DNA from: Bin94 sp965200255
GTDB taxonomy: Bacteria > Gemmatimonadota > Gemmatimonadetes > Longimicrobiales > Gaopeijiaceae
DNA: 64,000 nt
Assembly: GCA_965200255.1 (NCBI GenBank)
Contig: CBDAUS010000001.1
Span: 372,001 to 436,000, forward strand
Direction: 5' to 3'
A program made the position numbers and the translations under genes. Shown piece after piece: positions 52,102-60,867 of the stretch (position 1 is the stretch's first letter; each line of letters starts with the position of its first letter). Under the pieces are notes generated by a model, which searched no databases, had not been told where the DNA came from, and worked only from the letters and a program-made list of their open reading frames with translations.

Positions 52102-52444
52102 CTCCGCGATTTCGGGGAGGAACTCGTGGACGAAGTCGGTAACGACGTGAGGGAAGGCTTGAAGAGACTTGAGTGTCTTGTCCTCGTTCCAAGCGGAACG
52201 GGATTTCGGGGCGTTGGAAGCCGAATTGGGGGCTTTGGGGTGTGGTTTTCGATTGTTCGCTGCGGGTCACTGGCGGGCACTCCTGGGTGGATGTCATATG
52301 CTTGGGAGACACCTGTCTTCCGTCTCCGCCCGTATAATTGGCAGATTCCAGGGGCGTTGGAATAGCTGAATGGGACAGGTTCGGCAGCGCGGCCAGTAAA
52401 TACGACTCCTTACCGGGCTCCCGCGCCCGCCGCCCCCAATCCCG
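52102..52444. other. Remnant 5' coding sequence and intergenic stretch before DUF2461
   Basis: 52102-52200 on the minus strand reads as Rpn-family sequence in frame with the gene at 51034; the frame stays open to 52266 but has no start codon. An ATG at 52297 opens a different frame, so a one-base indel may have split the gene. Past 52270 I see no gene; AATTATAC on the minus strand (TATAAT on the plus, 52333-52338) is a possible -10 element. Confidence 0.5.
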
Positions 52445-53155
52445 TCAGAACGCCACCCCAACCGCACCGCAAAGCCAGCGCTGAAACGGTGCCGCTATGG
52501 CGCAAAGGCGGGCGAATTCGTCAAGCAGATCGCTCGAAGTCACCGCGTCGTCCCTCAGTCGCGCTACTCCGATGAAGTCCTTGCGACGCAGATCCTCGAT
52601 GAGCGGATGGCGGACCGTGAACCCCAGCGGGGCACGTACCAAAGAGTCGCCCGCCAACTCGAAGACCTTCCTGAAGGCTCTGTCGCGCGACGCCATCTTC
52701 CAGCCTTCGGGGTCTTCGTCGATAGCATCGCGTATCGTGCGCAGCGTGGGGCCCGCGGGGCGCCAAATCCCGGCACCCATGAAACAGTTGCCGGGCTCGA
52801 CGTGCAGGTAGAAGCCCGGCGCGTGCGCGTCTCGTCCGGCCTCATGCCGGAAGTGAATGCCGGTGGCGGTCTTGTAGGGAGACTTGTCCCTGGAGAAGCG
52901 GGTATCGCGGTAGATGCGAAAGAGAGATCCCCCGTTTGCCCTCGGATCGGCCCGGAAGTGCGTGCTGATTCCGGCGAGCGGCCGGGCGAAGGCGGCGATG
53001 AAGCTCAGCGCGGGTTGCTTGACGTCCCGTTCGTAGCGCGACTTGTTGGCGCGGAACCATTCGCGGTTGTTGTTCGCCGCGAGCTCGGCGAGGAAGGCGA
53101 ACGTGTCGGACGTGAACCGGATAGAGCGCCCCGAAGGCCCGTAGTAGTCGCTCAC
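52445..53155 (-). CDS. DUF2461 (TIGR02453) family protein
   Basis: A 236-residue cytoplasmic protein of a widespread uncharacterised family. Hallmarks: FLAELAANNNREWFRANKSRYE near the N-terminus, SLFRIYRDTRFSRDKSPYKTATGIHFRH in the middle (about 77-104), GFYLHVEPGNCFMGAGIWRPAGPTLRTIRDAI, and DFIGVARLRDDAV near the end. No biochemical function is known. Its ATG overlaps the stop of the TrmD-AlkD gene by four bases, so it is produced together with that fusion; a link to nucleic-acid repair or modification is only a guess from this. Confidence 0.85.
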   Translation of the reverse strand: MSDYYGPSGRSIRFTSDTFAFLAELAANNNREWFRANKSRYERDVKQPALSFIAAFARPLAGISTHFRADPRANGGSLFRIYRDTRFSRDKSPYKTATGIHFRHEAGRDAHAPGFYLHVEPGNCFMGAGIWRPAGPTLRTIRDAIDEDPEGWKMASRDRAFRKVFELAGDSLVRAPLGFTVRHPLIEDLRRKDFIGVARLRDDAVTSSDLLDEFARLCAIAAPFQRWLCGAVGVAF

Positions 53156-54615
53156 GACCCGCGCGCACCCCCCTTCCGGGCGGCCCGGTACGCCTGATGC
53201 TGCGGAAGATGCCGCGTGTGTCGCCGAATGACCTCGTTCGACAGGTCGTCGAAATGCCGCTCAACCAAAGCAACAGCCGCTTCCGGCTTCACTTTGGACA
53301 GGTCGCTGATCACCCATCCGATGCCGGTCTGCACGAACCGCTCGCGCTCGCGGACCAACGCCGCCACCGTCTCCTCGATCAACGGCAGGAACGCATCGTC
53401 CGACGCGACGGCCCGAAACGGCACGATGGCCGCTCGCCTTTGCCACAGAACCCGGGCGGTACGCCAACCCGCAATGCGTTTCGCTGCGGGCAGGCCGTGC
53501 CGGGCAATCAGCGGCCCAAGCACCCGCACGCAAAACCAATCGGTGGTGGACCAGTCGAAGAACGCCCCTGTCCGGAACAGATCTTCGGCCGTCGCCAATA
53601 CCGGGTCGGGATCCATTTTGCGCAACAAGAAACGCTGGATGTACAAGATCCCGGCAAACTTGTCTTCTGCATGTTCCTGGCGAATCAGCGAATCCGCAAG
53701 ACCAAGCTGGGCTTCTTCCGGCCACGCCTCAATCTCATTCGCCTTGCGCCATTCAACGACGATCCGCGCAACTTGAGGCGTCTTCACGCCGCGATACGCG
53801 ATCACGTGCTTCAGGTAGCGCTCGAACCACTGCTTGACGGCCGGATCCGCCGCGTCGTCGAGACGCCGTTGCAGGTCGATCACCACGTCGGCGCTGCCGT
53901 GGGGGCCGGCACTCACGCCGGTTGCCCTCCGCCCTGGTCCGTCTTGCCCCCGGCCGCCTCGCTGGCGCGCCCTCGTCAACCGCTCGGATTCGGCCCGCCG
54001 CCACGCCTCAATGCGCCGGTGATCGCCGCTGCGCAGCACTTCCGGCACCCGCAAACCGCGATATTCGGCAGGCCGCGTGTAAGACGGCGCCGAAATTGCG
54101 TCGCCGTCGTAGAACGAATCGCTGGATGCGGATTCATGGTCGCCCAATGCGCCGGGTTGCAGTCGAACCACGGCGTCTGCAATGGTCAACGCGCCGATTT
54201 CTCCCCCCGACACCACGAAGTCGCCGATCGACAGCTCTTCGGTCGCCAGGTGGTCGGCAACTCGTTGGTCAACGTCTTTATAGTGTCCGCAGAGCAGGGT
54301 GACCTCGCGCTGCAACGACAGCCGCACCGCATGGTCGTGACGGAAGCGCGGGCCGCGGGCAGAGAGGAGCACGATCGGCCCCGCGGGACGCAGGTCGTCC
54401 ATGGCCTCGAAGAACGGTTCCGGCTTCATGACCATCCCCGCCCCGCCGCCGTACGGCGCGTCGTCGACGGTGCGATGACGGTCGTGCGTGTAGTCGCGCA
54501 GATCGACGACGCGAAACTCGGCGAGTCCCGCGCGCGCAGCGCGGCCTGGAATGCTCGTCGCGAGGGGCGCCGCGAAGAACTCGGGGAAGATCGTGACGAT
54601 GTTGACGCGAATCAT
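53152..54615 (-). CDS. trmD: TrmD tRNA (m1G37) methyltransferase fused to an AlkD-like DNA-alkylation-repair domain
   Basis: A 487-residue single reading frame in two parts. Residues 1-230 are a normal TrmD: VNIVTIFPEFF, the trefoil-knot AdoMet loop with LLCGHYKDVDQRV (about 107-119) and SIGDFVVSGGE (129-139), then DSFYDGDA, PSYTRPAEYRG and VPEVLRSGDHRRI. A basic linker (RQRGGRGQDGPGRR) leads to an AlkD-type HEAT-repeat DNA glycosylase domain (about 243-475): a DWF segment at 359-361, LWQRRAAIVPF near 390-400 and QTGIGWVISDLSKVKPEAAVALVE near 429-452, matching AlkD active-site regions. TrmD is normally about 240 residues. It is coupled to rimM (ATGA) and DUF2461. A GTG at codon 234 could also start the second domain separately. 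Confidence 0.88.
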   Translation of the reverse strand: MIRVNIVTIFPEFFAAPLATSIPGRAARAGLAEFRVVDLRDYTHDRHRTVDDAPYGGGAGMVMKPEPFFEAMDDLRPAGPIVLLSARGPRFRHDHAVRLSLQREVTLLCGHYKDVDQRVADHLATEELSIGDFVVSGGEIGALTIADAVVRLQPGALGDHESASSDSFYDGDAISAPSYTRPAEYRGLRVPEVLRSGDHRRIEAWRRAESERLTRARQRGGRGQDGPGRRATGVSAGPHGSADVVIDLQRRLDDAADPAVKQWFERYLKHVIAYRGVKTPQVARIVVEWRKANEIEAWPEEAQLGLADSLIRQEHAEDKFAGILYIQRFLLRKMDPDPVLATAEDLFRTGAFFDWSTTDWFCVRVLGPLIARHGLPAAKRIAGWRTARVLWQRRAAIVPFRAVASDDAFLPLIEETVAALVRERERFVQTGIGWVISDLSKVKPEAAVALVERHFDDLSNEVIRRHTRHLPQHQAYRAARKGGARGS

Positions 54616-55157
54616 GGGGACGCATCGAGGAAGCCGGGCGGCAGGTCAACCGTGACGCGACGTCGATCACTGTCGAAATCCACCACGATCTGCCGCGTGA
54701 ACGGGATCATGATTTCGCCCGACGGGCCCACCACCTGAAGCAAATCCGAGGGATTGACCGGGAAGACCTCGGCGACCTCGCCGATCACCTCGCCGTCCCG
54801 CGTGACTACCGTGGCGGCAAGCAGATCGTGGTAGAAGGCCTCGCCCTCGGCAAGGTCGTCGATGGTGTCGAAGGGACGCAGCAGGTACAGCCCGCGCAAC
54901 CGGTCGGCGGCGACGCGGTCGTCGACCCCGACGAACTTGACCAGGAAGCCGCGACGGTGGGGACGAAGCCGCTCGATGATCAGCGGCGGCGATTCCAAGG
55001 GCTCCGCCGCGTCGCCGTCGCCGAGACGATGAACCAGCCCAGGGGCGAAGTGGCTGGCCGGATAGTCGGTCAGGGGGCGTACCCACAGCTCGCCCCTGGT
55101 CCCGTGGGCCCTGGTCAGGTGGCCGACGACTAGAAAGGTGGGCTGGGTGCGCGCCAT
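54612..55157 (-). CDS. rimM: Ribosome maturation factor RimM
   Basis: A 181-residue 30S assembly factor that binds S19. The N-terminal RimM barrel (VVGHLTRAHGTRGELWVRPLTD) and C-terminal PRC-barrel-like domain (AFYHDLLAATVVTRDGEVIGEVAEV, then IMIPFTRQIVVDFD) are both present. The four-base overlap with trmD and the position after rpsP are the usual arrangement. No anomalies. Start ATG at 55157. Confidence 0.95.
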   Translation of the reverse strand: MARTQPTFLVVGHLTRAHGTRGELWVRPLTDYPASHFAPGLVHRLGDGDAAEPLESPPLIIERLRPHRRGFLVKFVGVDDRVAADRLRGLYLLRPFDTIDDLAEGEAFYHDLLAATVVTRDGEVIGEVAEVFPVNPSDLLQVVGPSGEIMIPFTRQIVVDFDSDRRRVTVDLPPGFLDASP

Positions 55158-55239
55158 CGCCGGGGTCGCCGCCTACTGTGGGTTACCGCCTGACGCGGGC
55201 CGGGCAGGGAGCGTCGGCAGTGGCGGGCGGGCTGCCAGG

Positions 55240-55593
55240 CTACACCGCCGCCGCCGCGCCCGACTCCTCGGTTTCCGCAGGCGCAACGGCATCGGATTCC
55301 GCCGCGTCGAGCGACTCCGTCGGGGGCGCCACGAGGGCCACCTTGGCATCCCCCCCGGCACGGGCTTTCGACACCAGATTGCCCACCGTAGGCGAAGCGA
55401 TCGCGCCTTCGCCAAGCCAATAGTCCACCCTGTCCAGGTCGACCTTGAGCTGGGCCGGATCCGGGATCGGATTGTAGTAGCCCAGGTTTTCGACGAAGCG
55501 GCCGTCGCGTGGGGAACGGCTGTCGGCGACGACGATTCGGTAGTGGGGTTGCTTCTTTTTTCCCATCCGCCGGAGGCGAATCTTTACGGACAT
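55240..55593 (-). CDS. rpsP: 30S ribosomal protein S16
   Basis: A 117-residue S16. The conserved opening SVKIRLRRMGKKKQPHYRIVVADSRSPRDGRFVENLGYYNP and DRVDYWLGEGAIASPTVGNL are present. The last 35 residues are an acidic, alanine-rich extension (ESLDAAESDAVAPAETEES), longer than in E. coli but seen in related phyla. It is the gene after ffh and 82 bases before rimM; no KH-domain protein lies between. Confidence 0.95.
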   Translation of the reverse strand: MSVKIRLRRMGKKKQPHYRIVVADSRSPRDGRFVENLGYYNPIPDPAQLKVDLDRVDYWLGEGAIASPTVGNLVSKARAGGDAKVALVAPPTESLDAAESDAVAPAETEESGAAAAV

Positions 55594-55611
55594 GTTTTTC
55601 TCTCGCGTTTC

Positions 55612-56925
55612 TTATGGTCGGAGCGGGGGCATGAACCCTTTCATTTTCTTCATCATCTTTTCCATTTCCTTGAACCGCTTCATGAGGCGGTTGACTTCCG
55701 CAACGGTGCGACCGCTGCCGCGGGCGATCCGTCTTCTGCGCGACGCGTTCAAGATCTCGGGACGGTTGCGCTCGTCTGGGGTCATCGACAGAATGATGGC
55801 CTCGATGTGCTTGAGCTTCTTCTGGTCGACATGGGCGGCGGATAGGCCTCGGGGCATGCCCGGCATGAGCTTGAGCAGCTGGTCGAGCGGCCCCATCTTC
55901 TGCACCTGTCGCATGGCCACGAGGAAGTCCTGCAGAGTAAAGCGGCCGCGCCCCAGGACCTTCTTTTCCAGCGCCGCGGCTTCCTTCTGGTCCACCACGG
56001 CCTGGGCGCGTTCCACCAGGCCGACCACGTCGCCCTTCTTGAGGATGCGCCCCGCGATCCTCTCGGGATCCACGGCTTCCAACGCGTCGACGCCTTCGCC
56101 CGTCCCGATAAACTTCATCGGCTTGCCGGTCACGCCGAAAATCGAGAGGGCGGCGCCGCCTCGCGCATCGCCGTCCATCTTGGCGAGCACGAAGCCCGTC
56201 ACGCCCAGCGCCTTGTCGAAGCCTTCGGCGATTCGCACGGCCTCCTGCCCGGTCATGGCGTCGGCCACCAACAGGATTTCGCGCGGTTTGAGCGCACGCT
56301 TGATCCGCACCAGCTCGTTCATGAGCCGTTTGTCGATTTGCAGACGACCAGCCGTGTCCACGACAAGCGCGTGCGCCTTCACGCGTCGGGCCGCCTTGTG
56401 CGCGGACCGCGCCACCTTCACGGGATCGGTGGCGCCCTCCCGATAGTGCACCGGAACGCCGGCGCGCTTGCCCATCACCCGCAGCTGGTCGACGGCCGCC
56501 GGGCGGTACAGGTCGCACGCGGCCAGCAGCGTGCGCCGACCCTGCCGCGACAACCGCTTGCCGAGCTTGGCCGCGGTCGACGTTTTGCCCGATCCCTGCA
56601 ACCCCACCAGCATGATGACGGTGGGAGGCGCTGGCGACCAGGTGAGCTCGGTGCCGTCCCGTCCCCCGATCATCGAAGCCAGCTCGTCGTGCACGATCTT
56701 CACGATCTGCTGCCCAGGAGACACGGACTTGATCACGCGTTCGCCCGCGGACTTCTCGCGGACCCGATTCAGGAAATCGCGCGTCACGCGAAAGTTGACG
56801 TCCGCTTCCAGGAGCGCCCGCCGCACTTCGCGCAGGCCGTCGCGAATCATGGGCTCGGTGAGGACGCCGCGCTGGCGGAAGCGGCGCAGGACCCCGTCCA
56901 GCTTTTTGCTCAGGTCTTCGAACAT
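55612..56925 (-). CDS. ffh: Signal recognition particle protein Ffh
   Basis: A 437-residue SRP54 GTPase that targets membrane proteins. N domain, then the G domain with P-loop GLQGSGKTS at 108-116, DTAGR in VVDTAGRLQ, TKxD-type region as LAKMDGDARGG, and a methionine-rich M domain (FTLQDFLVAMRQVQKM, LMPGMPRGL, GSGRTVAEVNRLMKRFKEMEKMMKKM). All complete. It is followed 18 bases later by rpsP. No SRP RNA gene was found in the window. Confidence 0.96.
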   Translation of the reverse strand: MFEDLSKKLDGVLRRFRQRGVLTEPMIRDGLREVRRALLEADVNFRVTRDFLNRVREKSAGERVIKSVSPGQQIVKIVHDELASMIGGRDGTELTWSPAPPTVIMLVGLQGSGKTSTAAKLGKRLSRQGRRTLLAACDLYRPAAVDQLRVMGKRAGVPVHYREGATDPVKVARSAHKAARRVKAHALVVDTAGRLQIDKRLMNELVRIKRALKPREILLVADAMTGQEAVRIAEGFDKALGVTGFVLAKMDGDARGGAALSIFGVTGKPMKFIGTGEGVDALEAVDPERIAGRILKKGDVVGLVERAQAVVDQKEAAALEKKVLGRGRFTLQDFLVAMRQVQKMGPLDQLLKLMPGMPRGLSAAHVDQKKLKHIEAIILSMTPDERNRPEILNASRRRRIARGSGRTVAEVNRLMKRFKEMEKMMKKMKGFMPPLRP

Positions 56926-56943
56926 CCGGGCAGTTCCGCGACG

Positions 56944-57303
56944 TCAGTCCTGGCGACGGCGACCTATGAGGTGTCCGACGGCAAACGAAGCCATGGCGAC
57001 GTACAGGTGCGTGAGCAGCTGGATTGCGATACCCCTTTGCACGCTGGTGCCCCAGAACAGATGGTACCCCAAGACCCCGAAGACCACGGTTGAGGCGGCA
57101 AAAGCGAGACGTCTCGTCCAGAGGAAGTTGGACAGCATCTTCTTGCGAAACTGGTCCCGGGTCATCTCGCCTTCGCGCGGTTCACCGTGGGGGACCTGAC
57201 CGGCAACCGGCTCGTGCCCGGCATCTCCGCTGACGGTCCTGCGGACATACGGCACCGCTTGAAGTGCGGGCCGTTTGGCGGCGCCGTTGTTATCGTCGCT
57301 CAC
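56944..57303 (-). CDS. Small two-helix membrane protein
   Basis: A 119-residue protein with a polar N-terminal half and two transmembrane segments near the C-terminus (RRLAFAASTVVFGVLGYHLF and IQLLTHLYVAMASFAVGHLI) separated by a short loop. No family recognised. The GTG at 57303 has GAACGAGG upstream; a TTG at 57342 in the same frame is less likely. It lies between purA and ffh, 18 bases before ffh, so it may be co-transcribed with ffh. Function not assigned. Confidence 0.55.
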   Translation of the reverse strand: MSDDNNGAAKRPALQAVPYVRRTVSGDAGHEPVAGQVPHGEPREGEMTRDQFRKKMLSNFLWTRRLAFAASTVVFGVLGYHLFWGTSVQRGIAIQLLTHLYVAMASFAVGHLIGRRRQD

Positions 57304-57399
57304 GGATGGGCCTCGTTCCCTTCTGACTGAAATGTTCCGCAACCCTTAACGATAGGCCCGTCCCCCAATCGCGTCTACGGCAACGGCCACTCCGCACGA

Positions 57400-58704
57400 T
57401 CACGGCTCCGTGATCACCTGGCTGCGACGCGCCCCCACCGACACCATCGCGATCGGCGTTCCCACCAGCTCTTCGATCCGGTGGAGATACGCGCGCGCGT
57501 TGCGCGGCAGGTCGCGCAGCCGGCGCGCCCCGGTGGTGGGTGCGCGCCAGCCCGGCAGGGTCTCGTATGCGGGCTCCACTTCGTCCAGCTCCCAGGCGGT
57601 GGCGGGAAACGGCACCTCGGTGCCGCGCAGGCGGTACCCGGTCGCGATGCGGACTTCGGAGAGCGTGTCGAGCACGTCCAGCTTGGTGACCGCGATTCCC
57701 GTCAGGCCGTTTACGCGAGCGGCGTAGGCGCCGACCGCTGCGTCGAACCAGCCGCAGCGGCGGGGTCGTCCCGTCGTCGCGCCGAACTCGCCGCCGAGCT
57801 CGCGGACGCGCGCGTCCATCTCGGGGCCGAAAGCGGTGGGAAGGGGGCCGTTGCCGACCCGGGTGGTGTACGCCTTCACCACGCCGATCACCGAGTCGAT
57901 CGCGGTCGGGCCGATGCCGGCGCCCACCGCCGCCGCGCCCGCAGTGGTGTTGGACGACGTCACGTAGGGGTAGGTGCCGTGGTCCACGTCGAGCGCCGTG
58001 CCCTGGGCGCCTTCCAGCAGCACGCGCTTCCCCGCCGCCAAGGCTGCGGCAATCTCCGCGCCCACGTCGGTCGCGACGTCGGGCACCCGCTCGGCCACGC
58101 GCATCGCCTCGGCGACCGTGCCGGCCAGCGCCGTATCGGCTCCCATATCGCGCAGTCGGCGACGCGCGTCGTCAATGCCCCGCGCCACCCTGGCCTCGCC
58201 CCTGGCCCGGTCGAGCAGATCGGCAACGCGCACGCCGCGGCGCCCCGTCTTGGCCTCGTACGCGGGCCCGATGCCCTTGCCCGTAGTGCCGATCTTCTTC
58301 TCGGCAACCGCCTCCGCCGCGGCGTCCAGCGCCCGGTGGTAGCGGAAGACCACGTGAGCGCGCGCGCTCACGCCCACCCGGCCACGGAAGTCCACGCCGC
58401 GTTCGCGCAACCGGTCGAGCTCGGCGAAGAACTGCGCCAAGTCCACCACCACTCCGTTGCCCAGCAGGCAGCGCTTGTCGGCGTGCAGAATGCCCGACGG
58501 CACCTGATGCAGCACGAACTGGCGATCGCCCAGCAGCACCGTGTGTCCGGCGTTGGCCCCGCCCTGATAGCGCGCGATCACGTCGGCGCCGCTGGCCAAC
58601 ACGTCGACCACCTTGCCCTTGCCTTCGTCGCCCCACTGGCAACCAACGACGACGGTGCACGCTCCGTTCAGCGCGCTGCCGCCGTCCAATCCACGTTGGG
58701 TCAC
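57400..58704 (-). CDS. purA: Adenylosuccinate synthetase
   Basis: A 434-residue GTP-dependent enzyme that joins IMP and aspartate in AMP synthesis. Seen: GDEGKGK with catalytic Asp26, NAGHTV with His54, IGTTGKGIGPAYEAK, LLEGAQGTALDVDHGTYPYVTSSN, and GEFGATTGRPRRCGWFD. The GTG at 58704 overlaps the stop of the aldolase gene (GTGA) and lies about 17 codons before the GDEGKGK motif; a start closer to the motif is possible, since the usual lead is about 10 residues. Not visibly damaged. Confidence 0.95.
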   Translation of the reverse strand: MTQRGLDGGSALNGACTVVVGCQWGDEGKGKVVDVLASGADVIARYQGGANAGHTVLLGDRQFVLHQVPSGILHADKRCLLGNGVVVDLAQFFAELDRLRERGVDFRGRVGVSARAHVVFRYHRALDAAAEAVAEKKIGTTGKGIGPAYEAKTGRRGVRVADLLDRARGEARVARGIDDARRRLRDMGADTALAGTVAEAMRVAERVPDVATDVGAEIAAALAAGKRVLLEGAQGTALDVDHGTYPYVTSSNTTAGAAAVGAGIGPTAIDSVIGVVKAYTTRVGNGPLPTAFGPEMDARVRELGGEFGATTGRPRRCGWFDAAVGAYAARVNGLTGIAVTKLDVLDTLSEVRIATGYRLRGTEVPFPATAWELDEVEPAYETLPGWRAPTTGARRLRDLPRNARAYLHRIEELVGTPIAMVSVGARRSQVITEP

Positions 58705-59630
58705 GCGTGCGCCAACGCCCCCCGGGCCTCGAGGCCCGCTCTGCCGAGACACTCGGCGACCTTTGTCCGGCGCGCATTCGCCAGCGGCTTGAGCGGCGGG
58801 CGAGGCGAACCCCCGCGATACCCGAGCAGATCCAGCGCGTACTTCACGCCAGCCACGCCCATGCCGCCCACCACGTCGTTGTGCAACGCCCCGATCCGCT
58901 TCTGCAGCGCCCCGGCGGCGGCCATGTCCCCCGCCCCGAACCGTTCGCAGACGCCCACGCATTCGGCGGGCGCGAGATTGGCAACCCCCAGAATCCCCCC
59001 CACGGCCCCGATCTCGAGCGACGCGTAGAGCAGCGCGCCGCTGCCGACCAGAACCTGGAATCCGCGCTGGGCGTGGGTCACCAGATCGGCCACCGTGGCC
59101 AGCTTTCCGCGCGAATCCTTGATCCCGACGATGTTGTCGTGGGTGGACAGCTCGGCCACCAGCCCCGTGGGGAAGTCCAGCGTGCTGAACCGCGTCGGCA
59201 CCTGGTAGAGAATGACCGGAACCTCCGCCGCGTCGGCCACGGCGACGTAGTGATCGCGCACCACCTCGGGCGTCATGGCGCCCTTGTAGAACGCGGGCGG
59301 CTGCACCAGCACCGCATCGGCGCCCCGCGCGACGGCCATGCCGGTCAGGCGCAACGTCGTCCGCAGCGACTCGGCGCCCGTACCCGCGACCATGAGCATG
59401 CCCTCGGGCAACACGGCGCGCACAACCTCCCAGCAGCGATCGCGCTCCGATTCGTCCAGAAACACGGCCTCGCCGGTCGAGCCGCCGATCACCATGCCGC
59501 GCACGCCGGTTCGGGCCCAGCGGCTCACGTTGTTGCGCAGCGCCACCACGTCGACCTCGCCGGTAACCGGGTCGAAGGGGGTGGCGGCGGGGATCATTAC
59601 GCCGCCGATGTCGATGGGGGTCTTGTTCAT
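58701..59630 (-). CDS. Dihydrodipicolinate synthase (DapA) family aldolase
   Basis: A 309-residue class I aldolase. Catalytic Tyr142 in YQVPTRFS, Schiff-base Lys171 in IVGIKDSRG and GGSTGEAVFL near 49-58 are all present. The middle and end (VLVGSGALLYASLEIGAVGGILGVANL) resemble 4-hydroxy-2-oxoglutarate aldolase-like members as much as true DapA, where the tyrosine motif usually reads YNVPxRT. So the lysine-pathway role is plausible but not proved. It starts inside the trpS stop (ATGA) and runs into purA (GTGA). Confidence 0.88.
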   Translation of the reverse strand: MNKTPIDIGGVMIPAATPFDPVTGEVDVVALRNNVSRWARTGVRGMVIGGSTGEAVFLDESERDRCWEVVRAVLPEGMLMVAGTGAESLRTTLRLTGMAVARGADAVLVQPPAFYKGAMTPEVVRDHYVAVADAAEVPVILYQVPTRFSTLDFPTGLVAELSTHDNIVGIKDSRGKLATVADLVTHAQRGFQVLVGSGALLYASLEIGAVGGILGVANLAPAECVGVCERFGAGDMAAAGALQKRIGALHNDVVGGMGVAGVKYALDLLGYRGGSPRPPLKPLANARRTKVAECLGRAGLEARGALAHA

Positions 59631-60718
59631 AGGGTCGTCCCGAAGCTGGGTGTCTTGCCGCTGGGTGTCCTGCCGCTCGTGGTTCCGGCGCGCGCCCGTT
59701 TCCCTGGCGGGAACACGCCCATCGCTTCTCTGGCTCGCGCCAAGGTCTCGCCCGCCATGGCCCGCGCCCTGGCGGCCATGTCCATGATGCGACCGTCCAG
59801 GTCGGTCTCGCGGCGCAGCACGTCGGCCCGACGATCGCGCATCTCGGTGGCCAGTGCCGCCAGCGCGTCCGCTACGGCCCCCTTGAGCGCAACGTAGCGG
59901 AGCGTTCCCGAAAGGTAATCTGCGCGCATCTGGCGGGCATCGTCCTCCTGCCCGCAGGCCGCCAACAAGGTAAGCAGATTCTCGATTCCGGGACTGATTT
60001 CGCCGCTGGACGCAACCCCCGAATCGGTCACCGCCGAGCGCACCTTCTTCCGCACCGAGTCCTCTTCCTCGAACAGCCCGATATAGTGTCGCGGCCCCAG
60101 ACTCTTGCTCATCTTCCTCGTGGGATCGGCGGTCGACATCACCTTGGGCACATGAGTAAGCAGCGTGTCGGGTTCGGGAAACAGGTAGCCGAAACGACTG
60201 TTGAACCGGCGCGCGAGTCCGCGGCTCAGCTCCAGATGCTGCGACTGATCCTGCCCCACCGGCACGCCCTCGGCCCGATACGCCAGAATGTCGGCGGCCT
60301 GCAAGATGGGATAGAACAACAACCCCGCCGACACGAACGTTCCATCGTCGCCCCCCGAACCGTCCTTCAGCAGCGCCGACTTCTCCTTGAACTGCGTCAT
60401 GCGGCTCAGATCGCCCAGCGAAGTCAGGGTCGCCAGCAACCAGCAAAGCTCGGTCTGCTCGGGCACCGTGGACTGAATGTAGACGGTCGTTCGGTCCGGA
60501 TCGATGCCGGCGGCCAGCAGGCTCACGAACATCCGTCGCGACGAATCCCGAAGCTCGGCGCCGGGCGGAGACGTGAGCGCGTGCAGGTCCACGACGCAGT
60601 ACACGCACTCGTGATCTTTCTGGAGTCGCACCCAGTTCCTCACCGCGCCAAAGTAGTTGCCGATCGTCATCACGGCGGTGGGTTGTATGCCTGAATAGAT
60701 GCGACGTGGACGGGTCAT
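59627..60718 (-). CDS. trpS: Tryptophanyl-tRNA synthetase
   Basis: A 363-residue class Ic synthetase that charges tRNA-Trp. IYSGIQPTAVMTIGNYFGA near the start contains the TIGN form of the HIGH motif; KMSKS appears in TRKMSKSLGPRHYIG. The usual length is about 330 residues, and the last 25 here (PPGKRARAGTTSGRTPSGKTPS) are a low-complexity tail encoded partly by a 15-bp repeat, probably without function. Start ATG at 60718. It is followed by the aldolase with a four-base overlap. The 149 bases before it hold no gene. Confidence 0.95.
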   Translation of the reverse strand: MTRPRRIYSGIQPTAVMTIGNYFGAVRNWVRLQKDHECVYCVVDLHALTSPPGAELRDSSRRMFVSLLAAGIDPDRTTVYIQSTVPEQTELCWLLATLTSLGDLSRMTQFKEKSALLKDGSGGDDGTFVSAGLLFYPILQAADILAYRAEGVPVGQDQSQHLELSRGLARRFNSRFGYLFPEPDTLLTHVPKVMSTADPTRKMSKSLGPRHYIGLFEEEDSVRKKVRSAVTDSGVASSGEISPGIENLLTLLAACGQEDDARQMRADYLSGTLRYVALKGAVADALAALATEMRDRRADVLRRETDLDGRIMDMAARARAMAGETLARAREAMGVFPPGKRARAGTTSGRTPSGKTPSFGTTL

Positions 60719-60867
60719 GGCGGCAGAGCGGCTTGTGAACGAGTGGGTGTTGCGGCGACCGAGGGAGTACGCGGGTCTCGGCACGGCGAGGCTGACGATC
60801 CGTGGCAACCAAGTTAGCGTATTGCGACCCGCCATGCCCAAACCACCCCGCCCCCGACGCCCGGCGG

